Made by a program: the position numbers and the translations under genes. Below are positions 1-7,560 of a stretch of 33,142 bases of DNA, in pieces. The notes below the pieces were generated by a model. That model was not told the DNA's origin. It saw only the letters and a program-made list of their open reading frames with translations, and did not search any database. Position 1 is the first letter of the stretch; each line of letters opens with the position of its first letter. The stretch is from JAJTFW01 sp964584995 (GTDB lineage Bacteria > Bacteroidota > Bacteroidia > AKYH767-A > OLB10). The DNA is taken from the NCBI GenBank assembly GCA_964584995.1, contig CAZPCA010000013.1:1-33142 (forward strand), read 5' to 3'.

Positions 1-14
1 AAAAATTTATTGTC

Positions 15-128
15 ATGGACGCTATCGATGTAATTCTTCACAGTCTACGCTATGCCCCGCTCTGCCTCATGGGGATGGGGGTGCTCACGTTACTTTGGAT
101 GCAGGTACGGGAATTCAAGAAATCATAA
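15..128 (+). CDS. Possible small membrane protein or 3' end of an upstream gene
   Basis: A 37-codon open frame starts at ATG 15 and ends at TAA 126-128, 48 bp before the polymerase gene. The translation has a central hydrophobic run (YAPLCLMGMGVLTLLWMQV) that could span a membrane once, followed by a short basic tail (REFKKS). The frame stays open to the left edge of the window, so this may instead be the C-terminus of a longer gene starting outside. I do not recognise the sequence. The overlapping 101-codon frame from position 52 looks like a shadow of the polymerase gene. Confidence 0.2.
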   Translation: MDAIDVILHSLRYAPLCLMGMGVLTLLWMQVREFKKS

Positions 129-176
129 AGTGCAGCTCCGTATTGTTTACCCCCTTGATGCGGGCAAAGCCGATGT

Positions 177-3100
177 ATGTTTCTCAATTGCCATAGCTGG
201 TTCAGTTTTCACTACGGCGCCCTCCCGGTGGAAACATTATTGGAAGAAGCCCGTCGTCTCGGCATCCGTAAGCTGGTGCTTACCGATATCAACAATACCT
301 CCGGCGTACTCGACTTCGTCCGCCTCGCTCCCCGCTACGGTGTCGATCCGGTTGTAGGTGTTGAATTTCGGCAAGGCGATACCGTTAAATTCATCGGCAT
401 CGCGAAAAACAACGAAGGCTTCGAAGAGCTGAATGTTTTTCTGACCGAATGTCTCCGCCAGGGAGCCGCACATGGTCAGAGCTCCGGTAACCGCGATGCC
501 TTGCTGCCCGATGATATCCCCTGTTTCAGGAATGTTGTGGTGATACTGCCTGTCAGGCCCGGGGAGGAATCCCCGGGCAAGGAGGGGGTGGGCAATACAA
601 GCACCACCGCAAGACGCAGGAAACCCTCTTCCCGTACCGCTTCGCCTGCGTCCGAGATCTGGTATGGCATTCGCCCAGGAGACCTTTCCCGACTTCCTTT
701 CTCGCCCTTCGCCCTCCATCTTCACCGTTGTGTGGTCCTCTGGCCGGTAACGGTACGCCATGCCGTCGATTTCAATGTGCACCGTCTGCTCTGCGCCATC
801 GGACACAATACGCTCCTCAGCAAGGTGCCCCCGGAAGCCAATTGCCGACCCGATGAAATACTCGTGGAAGAGGCGGAAGTACGCAGGCGCTACGAAAGCT
901 TCCCTGCCCTAATTCAAAATACGGAACAGTTGCTGGAGCGCTGCAGCATCTTCTTCGATTTCCACAGTCCGAAGAACAAGCTTACGTTCAGCGGCAGCCG
1001 TCAGGTGGACCACGACCTGCTCGACCGGGAAACATGGAAGGGCGTGTGCTACCGGTACGGAGCCTCGTTCGGAGATGAAATACGGGCGCGTGTAAGCAAA
1101 GAGCTGCAGATGATCCATGACCTCGGCTTCGCACCGTATTTTCTCATCAACTGGGACATTGTCCGCTACGCGCAGCAACGCGGATTCTACTACGTGGGGC
1201 GCGGTAGCGGCGCGAACAGTATCGTGGCGTACTGCCTGCGCATCACCGATGTGGATCCGATCGACCTCGACCTCTACTTCGAACGGTTCATCAATCCTTA
1301 CCGCAGGAACCCGCCGGATTTCGATCTCGACTTCAGCTGGAAAGACCGCGATGAGCTGACAGCATACATCTTTCGTCGCCACGGCGAAAAATATACCGCC
1401 CTGCTCGCCACCTACAGCACCTATCAGCGGAATGCCGTGGTGCGTGAGCTGGGCAAAGTGTTCGGATTGCCCAAGGCGGAGATCGATGCCCTCCAGGCCG
1501 CCCCGCACAACAGTACGGTAGAGGAGGGATTGCCGGCCACCATTCGGAGGTACAGCGCACTGCTGCAGGATTTTCCACACCACCTCAGCATACATGCCGG
1601 CGGTATCCTGATCAGCGAAAAACCCATCGCCTGCTATACGGCCCTGAACCATCCCCCCAAGGGTTTTCCCGTTACGCAGTTCAGCATGCTCGAGGCGGAG
1701 GACATCGGACTGTACAAATACGACATCCTCAGCCAGCGCGGCCTGGGTCATATACGCGACACGGTAGAGCTCGTGCGCAGGAACCAGGGAGTGGATGTGG
1801 ATGTACACAGGGTGGCCGATTTCAAGAAGGACGAAAGGATAAAGGCCCTCATCCGCGGCGGTCGTTGCATGGGCTGCTTCTATGTAGAGAGTCCTGCCAT
1901 GCGGATGCTGCTCAAAAAGCTCCGCGTCGACACCTACCTGCAGCTGGTCGCGGCCAGTTCGATCATACGTCCGGGTGTGGCCCGCAGCGGCATGATGCGC
2001 GAGTACATCCTGCGTACCCACGACCCCTCCCGCAGAACGTACATTCATCCCGTTATGAAAACCCTGATGGAAGAGACCTACGGCATCATGGTGTATCAGG
2101 AAGATGTCATCAAGGTTGCGCATCATTTCGCCGGACTCGACCTCAGCGAGGCCGATGTGCTGCGGCGCGGCATGAGCGGGAAATTCAGAAGCAGGGAGGA
2201 GTTCCAGAAGATCAGGGACAAGTTCTTCAGCAGCTGCAAGGCGCAGGGATATACGGACGATGTCACGGCCGAGGTATGGCGGCAGATAGAGAGCTTCGCC
2301 GGCTATTCATTCAGCAAGGGGCATTCGGCCAGCTATGCCGTCGAAAGCTATCAGAGCCTGTACCTCAAGGCGTACTACCCTCTGGAGTTCATGGTCGGGG
2401 TGATCAACAACTTCGGGGGCTTCTATGCCACCGAGTTCTATGTGCACGAGGCGCGCATGCAAGGCGCCGGGATCCATGCGCCCGACATCAACCGGAGCGC
2501 TTACCTTACGGATATACATGGCCGTGATATTTACCTGGGCTTCATCCACCTGCAGGGACTCCGGCAGGAAACCGCACTCGCGCTCATCGACGAGCGGGAA
2601 AGCGGCGGGCCCTTCCTGAGTCTTTCCGATTTCATGCACCGTGTTCCGGTGGAACTGGAGCAGCTGCGCATACTCGTGCGTATAGGGGCCTTCCGGTTCA
2701 CAGGTAAAAGCAAGAAGGAACTCCTTTGGGAGGTGCACCTTCATCTGGCCGAAGGAGAGAAAAGGACCAATGTATATCCGCAGCTGTTTGCAGAGCCGGA
2801 GGAGGAGTGGACTCTTCCGGAACTCAGTCGGCATCCCAACGACGATGCCCTGGATGAAATAGAGTTGCTGGGCTTTGAACTGTCAAGTCCGTTCCGGCGG
2901 CTGCGGGAGCAGGATGTCGCTGCTGCATTCGCTGCGCAGCCTCCGCGCTTCCGGCCTGTCCACCGTGCGGCATCACTTCCTGAACATACAGGGCGTGAGG
3001 TCGCCATCATTGGCTACCTCGTCACGACCAAGCCTACCCGAACCGTAAAGGGGGAGCACATGGCCTTCGGGACCTGGCTCGACCGCGATGGTTTTTTTTT

Positions 3101-3260
3101 CGATACGACCCATTTCCCGAATGTGCTGCAGGGCTTTCCCTTCCGGGGCAAAGGGATGTATGCGATTACAGGAAAGGTCGACGAAGAGTTCGGTTGCTGC
3201 AGCATCACCGTTGTCCGTATGGTCAAACTGGCCATGGCCGGCCGTGAACAGTCGGGGTGA
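177..3260 (+). CDS. dnaE: DnaE-type DNA polymerase III alpha subunit paralogue (probably error-prone type)
   Basis: C-family replicative polymerase core of 1027 aa, shorter than housekeeping DnaE (about 1160 aa in E. coli). The N-terminal PHP domain (about residues 1-110) opens MFLNCHSWFSFHYG: the usual HxH metal ligands are replaced by NCH, so PHP exonuclease activity is probably lost. The palm has VGRGSGANS followed by PDFDLDF with D381 and D383, and the third catalytic Asp is D516 in KYDILSQ. The C-terminus carries a tandem-HhH region and an OB fold (about 930-1010), with no long tau-binding tail. These traits match the shorter Bacteroidota DnaE copies and resemble DnaE2/ImuC error-prone polymerases rather than the replicative enzyme. 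ATG 177 is chosen because MFLNCHS matches the family N-terminus. Pol IV and an S24 repressor lie about 2-3 kb away, supporting a damage-tolerance role (inferred). A non-conserved stretch at about residues 125-160 looks inserted. Confidence 0.85.
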   Translation: MFLNCHSWFSFHYGALPVETLLEEARRLGIRKLVLTDINNTSGVLDFVRLAPRYGVDPVVGVEFRQGDTVKFIGIAKNNEGFEELNVFLTECLRQGAAHGQSSGNRDALLPDDIPCFRNVVVILPVRPGEESPGKEGVGNTSTTARRRKPSSRTASPASEIWYGIRPGDLSRLPFSPFALHLHRCVVLWPVTVRHAVDFNVHRLLCAIGHNTLLSKVPPEANCRPDEILVEEAEVRRRYESFPALIQNTEQLLERCSIFFDFHSPKNKLTFSGSRQVDHDLLDRETWKGVCYRYGASFGDEIRARVSKELQMIHDLGFAPYFLINWDIVRYAQQRGFYYVGRGSGANSIVAYCLRITDVDPIDLDLYFERFINPYRRNPPDFDLDFSWKDRDELTAYIFRRHGEKYTALLATYSTYQRNAVVRELGKVFGLPKAEIDALQAAPHNSTVEEGLPATIRRYSALLQDFPHHLSIHAGGILISEKPIACYTALNHPPKGFPVTQFSMLEAEDIGLYKYDILSQRGLGHIRDTVELVRRNQGVDVDVHRVADFKKDERIKALIRGGRCMGCFYVESPAMRMLLKKLRVDTYLQLVAASSIIRPGVARSGMMREYILRTHDPSRRTYIHPVMKTLMEETYGIMVYQEDVIKVAHHFAGLDLSEADVLRRGMSGKFRSREEFQKIRDKFFSSCKAQGYTDDVTAEVWRQIESFAGYSFSKGHSASYAVESYQSLYLKAYYPLEFMVGVINNFGGFYATEFYVHEARMQGAGIHAPDINRSAYLTDIHGRDIYLGFIHLQGLRQETALALIDERESGGPFLSLSDFMHRVPVELEQLRILVRIGAFRFTGKSKKELLWEVHLHLAEGEKRTNVYPQLFAEPEEEWTLPELSRHPNDDALDEIELLGFELSSPFRRLREQDVAAAFAAQPPRFRPVHRAASLPEHTGREVAIIGYLVTTKPTRTVKGEHMAFGTWLDRDGFFFDTTHFPNVLQGFPFRGKGMYAITGKVDEEFGCCSITVVRMVKLAMAGREQSG
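557..578. repeat. Perfect GC-rich hairpin inside dnaE
   Basis: GCCCGGGG (557-564), loop AGGAAT, CCCCGGGC (571-578): a perfect 8-bp-arm hairpin within the coding sequence. It falls in a low-complexity linker rich in Pro, Ser, Thr and Arg between the PHP and palm domains. It resembles a small palindromic repeat inserted in frame. No T-run follows, so it is not a typical terminator. Confidence 0.5.
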
Positions 3261-3318
3261 GGCTGAAGGCCCTGACCATCCCGCACACGAAATTGTATAA
3301 TTTAGCCGGACCTATACG

Positions 3319-3876
3319 ATGGAACCGACAGTCGGCAAATATGCAGGAGCCACGGGCTTGCGCCTTCACCTCGGCGGATGGGAAGTGCGGGAAGGGTGGA
3401 TCATTGTCAACGTAGAAGACCGTCCCGGAGTGGATGTCCTCAGCAGTTGCACCGACCTCTCCATGTTTCCCGACGGCAGTGCACAGGAAATCTACGCTTC
3501 CCATGTATATGAGCACCTCGGTTACCAGGACGAGCTGCCCCGCGCGTTTGAAGAGGCGCGGCGTGTATTGGAGCCCGGAGGTCGCCTGATGATCGCCGTG
3601 CCCGACATGGAAGTGCTGTGCCGGCTCTTTTTGCATTACAAGGATCAGGTGAACAATCAGTTTTATGTACAGCGCATGATCATGGGCGGACAGATGGAGC
3701 CTTTCGATTTCCACAAGACAGGGTTTTCACAAGGTATCCTGATTGCTTTGCTCAACAGGCATGGATTTACAGGCTACCGCCGTGTGGAGGACTTCGGCTT
3801 GTTCGATGATACCTCGAAGCTCCGGTACGCCGATGTGCCCATCAGTCTCAACCTGGAATGCAGAAGGGGTAAATGA
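3319..3876 (+). CDS. SAM-dependent methyltransferase-like protein (COG4627 type)
   Basis: A 185-aa protein of the compact class I methyltransferase type found in many bacteria. It begins RLHLGGWEVREGWIIVNVE, where family members usually read LHLGCG..GW.N.D. Then come FPDGSAQEIYASHVYEHL and ARRVLEPGGRLMIAVPDME, the typical motif III/IV region of Methyltransf_11-like proteins. LHLGG instead of LHLGCG, and Val-Glu where an acidic SAM-ribose ligand is usual, leave SAM binding plausible but not certain. It follows dnaE by 58 bp on the same strand and may be co-transcribed. The substrate is unknown. Related proteins often sit near glycan or surface-polymer genes, but nothing here supports that. Confidence 0.7.
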   Translation: MEPTVGKYAGATGLRLHLGGWEVREGWIIVNVEDRPGVDVLSSCTDLSMFPDGSAQEIYASHVYEHLGYQDELPRAFEEARRVLEPGGRLMIAVPDMEVLCRLFLHYKDQVNNQFYVQRMIMGGQMEPFDFHKTGFSQGILIALLNRHGFTGYRRVEDFGLFDDTSKLRYADVPISLNLECRRGK

Positions 3877-3885
3877 GGACGGGAA

Positions 3886-4515
3886 CTAATGGTCGTGTAG
3901 CCCCTTACCCTGCAGGATCCTCTCCTTGCACTTGCGGATGCGGGCGGTCCGTGTGGCCGATTGTTTTGGCTGGGAGAAATACAGGATATATCCGCGCTGC
4001 CTTCCCGGGCTGAGTCGTTCGAAGGCGCTTTGTAAGGCGGGATGGTCTTTCAGCTCCATCACAAGTTCGGCAGGCATGGGTTCCGGATCTTTTTTGAAGG
4101 AGACCTTTTCGCCGGACGCTTCAATCGCTTTCGCTTCCTGCAGGTATTCGCTGAGGATGATTTCCAGGGGTGCTACCTGTGACATATCCGTGAAGCGTAC
4201 GATGCGGTGTGCCTGCGAATGTTCGCCGTGTTTTTCGAGGATGCCGGCGGGATCTTTCAGCAAGGCCCCTTTGAAAAAGCTGAGCGTGCAAAATTCGCGG
4301 AAGGGTCCGAGAATGGCCACATTTTTACCATGGTGTGTATAGCACGGAACGCCCCACTTCACGGTTTCGGTGAGTCCGCTGGCGAGCAACAGCGCACGCA
4401 GCCTCTTGAAAACAGGCACCCAGGGGTGCACCTTGCAGCGAGGCGTGTTCCCGAATGCACAGCGTCCACAGCCCTGTTCGAGGAATACATCCACCTGGTC
4501 TGTCATCCTGCTCAT
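3886..4515 (-). CDS. YdeI/OmpD-associated family protein (DUF1801 domain)
   Basis: A 209-aa protein. The first half has the DUF1801 pattern (ALLLASGLTETVKWGVPCYTHHGKNVAILGPFREFCTLSFFKG). The C-terminal part has the YdeI/OmdA-type pattern ELVMELKDHPALQSAFERLSPGRQRGYILYFSQPKQSATRTARI, with the basic helix usual for this family. Its biochemical role is not established, and some relatives are named for protection against bacteriocins or peptides. The N-terminus has a Cys-rich segment (EQGCGRCAFGNTPRC, four Cys with the KVHPW that follows) that may bind metal. It converges on the methyltransferase-like gene with only 9 bp between. A second ATG three codons downstream is an equally possible start. 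Confidence 0.75.
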   Translation of the reverse strand: MSRMTDQVDVFLEQGCGRCAFGNTPRCKVHPWVPVFKRLRALLLASGLTETVKWGVPCYTHHGKNVAILGPFREFCTLSFFKGALLKDPAGILEKHGEHSQAHRIVRFTDMSQVAPLEIILSEYLQEAKAIEASGEKVSFKKDPEPMPAELVMELKDHPALQSAFERLSPGRQRGYILYFSQPKQSATRTARIRKCKERILQGKGLHDH

Positions 4516-4534
4516 AGGGAGTACTGCAGAGGGA

Positions 4535-5023
4535 TTATCCGTTCAGCGTATCGGCACTGTATCCGTACACGGCCGGATTTTTTCCACCCATCGGACGCAG
4601 GTAGCTGGAGAGTTGTCCGCGGTGGTGTATCACATCGAAGAAGAAAAACCACATCATGTTGATGCGGGGGATGGTGAGCAGGGGCTTGCCCGCTACGAGC
4701 AGTTCCACGGGGGTGTTGTTCCAGTCGTTTTCCGGATAATTTTCCAGCATCTCCATCGTCTTTTCCCAGTAGACTTTGAGTTTCGCTGCGCCGTCGGCAG
4801 GAGAGGAGAAAGGCATTTCCAGGCATTCGTCGCAACTGTCAGCGCTCAGGATCACGGTGAAGTCGAAAGCGTGGGCGATGATATGCTCGGCGATTTCATA
4901 GGCGCTGCGGCTACGCGGATGGGGCCTGTAGCTCAGCTGGTCGGTGGGAAGCGCGGCGATGATATCATGGGTGGCCTGCAGTTCGTTTTTCAGGCAGGAC
5001 TTGAAGAAGTCGAGGTTGTTCAT
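4535..5023 (-). CDS. DinB/YfiT-superfamily four-helix metalloprotein
   Basis: A 162-aa protein when started at ATG 5023 (MNNLDFFKSCLKNELQATHDII), which matches the usual DinB-fold N-terminus. The longer frame running to 5353 overlaps the Pol IV gene and is not needed. Helix 2 has YEIAEHIIAHAFDF and the C-terminal helix has FDVIHHRGQLSSYLRPMG, supplying the three-histidine metal site typical of the DinB_2/DinB superfamily. Many such proteins are thiol-dependent transferases or have no known function. The name DinB here is the fold family and is unrelated to polymerase IV (dinB) next door. Upstream on the minus strand there is a TATCTTTA element (about 5051-5058) resembling the Bacteroidota -7 box. 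Confidence 0.75.
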   Translation of the reverse strand: MNNLDFFKSCLKNELQATHDIIAALPTDQLSYRPHPRSRSAYEIAEHIIAHAFDFTVILSADSCDECLEMPFSSPADGAAKLKVYWEKTMEMLENYPENDWNNTPVELLVAGKPLLTIPRINMMWFFFFDVIHHRGQLSSYLRPMGGKNPAVYGYSADTLNG

Positions 5024-5231
5024 AGGTGTAGTGCTTGTCAAGGCGCTTAAAGATAGAAAATACAACGGAGAAAAGTGTGTAAAACCGTGACGGCGGTCGG
5101 CGGTTTCTTCCTGGAGATGTTTTCCTGGAGTGAAAAGCAGTCGGCGATGGGCCTTTCTGCGGGTAATCACTACCGATAGTGCCCGGTATCGAGGCCGGTT
5201 AAAGCTGGAGTGATGGGCCCTTATCCGCTTT

Positions 5232-6401
5232 TCACCCCTTGAACCTTCCCCGTATTCCGGTTCCCGTGGCGCGCTGCACGGCTGCTTCGCCGTACTTCTT
5301 CCGGAGCTTGTCCATGGTCTGGTAGAGTTGCAGGATTTCCTCGTTGTCTTCAAACAGATGGATCTGATGGCCTCCTCCTACCAGGTGGCTGAAGCGTACT
5401 CCGAGCAGGCGCACGAGCAGGCGGCGGTCGTAGAGCCGGTCGAGGATATCCCCCGCACAGGCGATCAGCGTATGGTCGTTGGCGGCATAGGGAATCTTCC
5501 GTTGCATGGTATGGGTATCGAAGTTGCTGTAGCGTATCTTGACGGTGACACAGGCCGTGAGTTTATTTTCGCTGCGCAGCTGGAAGGCCAGGCGTTCCAC
5601 CATCTTCACCAGCAGTGCACGCAGGAATACGGGGTCTGTCGTATCCGTCTCAAAGGTCTCTTCGGTGCTGATGGATTTGCGCTCGTTGTATCCTTCCACC
5701 GGACTGTTGTCGATGCCGTTGGCTTTCTTCCAGAGCACAAGGCCCTGTTCTCCCAGTACACGCTCAAGGAGTTTTACAGGCATCTCCTGTAGGGTATGTA
5801 TTTTTTCCACTCCCATGCTCCGCAGGGTGGCACATGTTTTTTCTCCGGCGCCCGGCAGTTTCCCCACGGGCAAGGGCGCGAGGAAGGGCTTCTCTGTACC
5901 GAAGTCGATCTTGAGTTGTCCGTTGGGCTTGGCCTCGCCCGTAGCTACCTTGCTCACCGTTTTATTGGCCGAGAGGCCGAAGGAGATGGGCAGAGCCGTT
6001 TCCCGGATGATCTTCCTGCGCAGCTCCGTCGCGAAGCGGTAGGCTCCGTAAAAGCGCTCCATGCCACTCAGGTCGATGTAGAATTCGTCGATGGAGGATT
6101 TTTCGTACAGGGGCACCTCTTCGTGGATGATGCTGGTGACGATACCCGAATAATGGCTGTACCGCTCGTAGTCGCCACGGAGGATAATGGCCTCCGGACA
6201 GAGTCTTCGTGCCATGCGGATGGGCATGGCGGAATGTACCCCGCAGGCCCTTGCTTCGTAACTGCAGGCCGCCACCACTCCCCGCTCACTGCTTCCGCCT
6301 ACGATCACCGGCTTGCCCTCCAGTCCCGGATGCTCCAGACGGGAAACGGAAACGAAGAAACTGTCCAGGTCCATGTGGACCACTGTGCGGGAGGCATCCA
6401 T
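5232..6401 (-). CDS. dinB: DNA polymerase IV (Y-family translesion polymerase)
   Basis: A 389-aa Y-family polymerase that copies damaged DNA with low fidelity. Motif I is HMDLDSFFVSV (D11). YEKSSIDEFYIDLSG supplies D105 and E106. SFGLSANKTVSKVAT and the helix-hairpin-helix LPGAGEKTCATLRSMG follow in normal order, and then the little-finger domain. QIHLF near the C-terminus fits a QxxLF sliding-clamp-binding motif. The ATG at 6401 gives the canonical short N-terminus. It is transcribed divergently from the S24 repressor, with a shared 80-bp region up to the small leader ORF. That arrangement suggests the repressor controls both sides (inferred). Confidence 0.92.
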   Translation of the reverse strand: MDASRTVVHMDLDSFFVSVSRLEHPGLEGKPVIVGGSSERGVVAACSYEARACGVHSAMPIRMARRLCPEAIILRGDYERYSHYSGIVTSIIHEEVPLYEKSSIDEFYIDLSGMERFYGAYRFATELRRKIIRETALPISFGLSANKTVSKVATGEAKPNGQLKIDFGTEKPFLAPLPVGKLPGAGEKTCATLRSMGVEKIHTLQEMPVKLLERVLGEQGLVLWKKANGIDNSPVEGYNERKSISTEETFETDTTDPVFLRALLVKMVERLAFQLRSENKLTACVTVKIRYSNFDTHTMQRKIPYAANDHTLIACAGDILDRLYDRRLLVRLLGVRFSHLVGGGHQIHLFEDNEEILQLYQTMDKLRKKYGEAAVQRATGTGIRGRFKG

Positions 6402-6420
6402 AATGACTACAATACAATCA

Positions 6421-6452
6421 TTTTGCAGGATTGCAATATAAGCATATATTTG
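6421..6452 (+). promoter_or_regulatory. Bacteroidota-type promoter for the S24 repressor
   Basis: TTTTG (6421-6425) lies 19 bases upstream of TATATTTG (6445-6452), an exact match to TTTG-N19-21-TAnnTTTG, the -33/-7 consensus of Bacteroidota primary sigma factors. The expected transcript start near 6459 lies about 23 bases upstream of the leader ORF that precedes the repressor. Confidence 0.6.
6423..6436. promoter_or_regulatory. Candidate operator TTGCA-GGAT-TGCAA
   Basis: A perfect inverted repeat, TTGCA (6423-6427), GGAT, TGCAA (6432-6436), overlaps the -33 element and spacer of the repressor promoter and lies 22 bp upstream of the Pol IV start. A third TTGCA copy is at 6450-6454. Its position suits autorepression by the HTH-S24 protein and control of Pol IV. 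Operator function is inferred from symmetry and position only. Confidence 0.45.
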
Positions 6453-6481
6453 CAGAAGATTTAGATGCTGCTGCTTTCGAT

Positions 6482-6589
6482 ATGAATGACCTTGCCCCCA
6501 ACGAAAATGCTTATCCGTATGAATGCGGCAGAAGCGTCAGCCATGCAGCAGGCACAGTATTATACGGACAGTATCCCTACGACAAATGA
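6482..6589 (+). CDS. 35-residue leader ORF overlapping the repressor start
   Basis: ATG at 6482-6484 opens a 35-codon frame, reading MNDLAPNENAYPYECGRSVS then HAAGTVLYGQYPYDK. Its TGA (6587-6589) overlaps the repressor ATG (6586-6588) as ATGA, the classic arrangement for translational coupling. It starts about 23 bases after the predicted transcript start. The composition (Tyr-, Pro- and Gly-rich, hydrophilic, one Cys) is unlike random out-of-frame sequence but matches no family I know. It could be a genuine small protein, a regulatory leader, or chance. The alternative repressor start in another frame at 6523 would overlap this ORF and adds a non-conserved extension. Confidence 0.45.
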   Translation: MNDLAPNENAYPYECGRSVSHAAGTVLYGQYPYDK

Positions 6590-7383
6590 GCTTCAACTCC
6601 AACATCAAACTACTCCGTCAGCGCCGTAAGCTTACACAGGATCATGTCGCCGGCGAACTCGGCATCAGCCGCTCCACCCTCAATAGCTACGAGAACGGCA
6701 GTGTGCAAAACCCTACGCTCGAAATGCTCACGGCCTTTTCGAAGTATTTCCGTGTCAGCATCGACACCCTCGTCAAACTGGATCTGGGCAAACTGAGCGA
6801 GTTCCAGCTCTCTGAACTCGAACGCGGACACGATGTGTTCGTGACCGGGGCCCGCCTGCGCGTACTGGCCACCACGGTCGACAGCAACAACCGCGAAAAT
6901 ATCGAGGTAGTACCCATCAAAGCCAAGGCCGGCTACAAGAACGGGTTCGCCGATCCTGAGTTCATCAAGAAGCTGCCTACCTTCCAGCTTCCCATCCTTT
7001 TCAGTGACCGCAAATACCGCATGTTCCAGATCACCGGCGATTCCATGCTGCCCATTCCCGACAAGAGTTGGGTGATCGGAGAGTACGTCGAGAATTTTTA
7101 CGATATCAAGGACGGTACTGCCTACGTATTGCTAACCCAGGAAGACGGCGTCGTGTTCAAGGTGGCCTACAACCAGATCCGCAAGAAAAAAAATCTTCTG
7201 CTCAAATCCCTGAATCCCGCCTATGACCCCTACGAGGTACCGGCCACGGATATCCGCGAAGTGTGGAAGTTCTGCAATTACATCAGTGCCGAACTCCCCG
7301 AAGAATACTGGGCCAAGGACCGGGTGCTGAAGCGCATCGAAAAGATGGAAGCCGAAATGAAAGAGCTCAAAGGCTCGTTTTAA
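6586..7383 (+). CDS. HTH-S24 (LexA/UmuD-like) self-cleaving repressor
   Basis: A 265-aa regulator when started at ATG 6586. Residues 1-65 form an XRE-type helix-turn-helix (NIKLLRQRRKLTQDHVAGEL, then GISRSTLNSYENG). Residues 110-225 form an S24 LexA/UmuD protease fold: probable cleavage site Ala115-Gly116 (KAKAGYKNG), nucleophile Ser153 in GDSMLP, and general base Lys192 in VVFKVAY. The C-terminus (about 245-263) is a short charged coiled coil (RVLKRIEKMEAEMKELK). In LexA-like proteins, RecA filaments on single-stranded DNA trigger cleavage and derepression. This is an XRE-type HTH, unlike the winged helix of classical LexA, so it resembles phage CI or the Bacteroidota S24 regulators often found beside Pol IV. 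A leader ORF and promoter precede it. Likely targets are itself and the divergent polymerase (inferred). Confidence 0.85.
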   Translation: MSFNSNIKLLRQRRKLTQDHVAGELGISRSTLNSYENGSVQNPTLEMLTAFSKYFRVSIDTLVKLDLGKLSEFQLSELERGHDVFVTGARLRVLATTVDSNNRENIEVVPIKAKAGYKNGFADPEFIKKLPTFQLPILFSDRKYRMFQITGDSMLPIPDKSWVIGEYVENFYDIKDGTAYVLLTQEDGVVFKVAYNQIRKKKNLLLKSLNPAYDPYEVPATDIREVWKFCNYISAELPEEYWAKDRVLKRIEKMEAEMKELKGSF

Positions 7384-7458
7384 GACTGCCTTCCGGAGAA
7401 AGTCCGGGCTGCCTGTACTTGCGTCCCAACTTCCTTCTACAGTCCAATATCCTGATAG

Positions 7459-7495
7459 CCAGCCCTGCCGTGGGGGCTGGATAGCAGTATTTTTT
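7459..7495 (+). terminator. Probable terminator after the S24 repressor
   Basis: CCAGCCC (7459-7465) and GGGCTGG (7474-7480) form a 7-bp GC-rich stem with an 8-base loop. A T-run lies at 7490-7495, about 9 bases after the stem, which weakens the match to a classical Rho-independent terminator. The rest of 7384-7560 holds nothing else recognisable. Confidence 0.45.
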
Positions 7496-7560
7496 CCGGA
7501 ACAGGATTTTTTCGGACAGTACAATGCCCCCGAAGCGCTATCTTCGTTCCTTCCAATCCG

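Noticed and set aside
237..806. 189-codon minus-strand frame opposite the dnaE N-terminus
   Set aside because: The plus strand encodes recognisable PHP and linker sequence through the whole region; the antisense translation has no domain features.
909..2126. 405-codon open frame on the minus strand
   Set aside because: It lies wholly antisense to conserved polymerase motifs in dnaE, and its translation resembles no family. It is a shadow of GC-biased third positions.
5024..5353. N-terminal extension of the DinB-fold gene
   Set aside because: The extension overlaps the Pol IV coding sequence and has no homology; the family N-terminus begins at ATG 5023.
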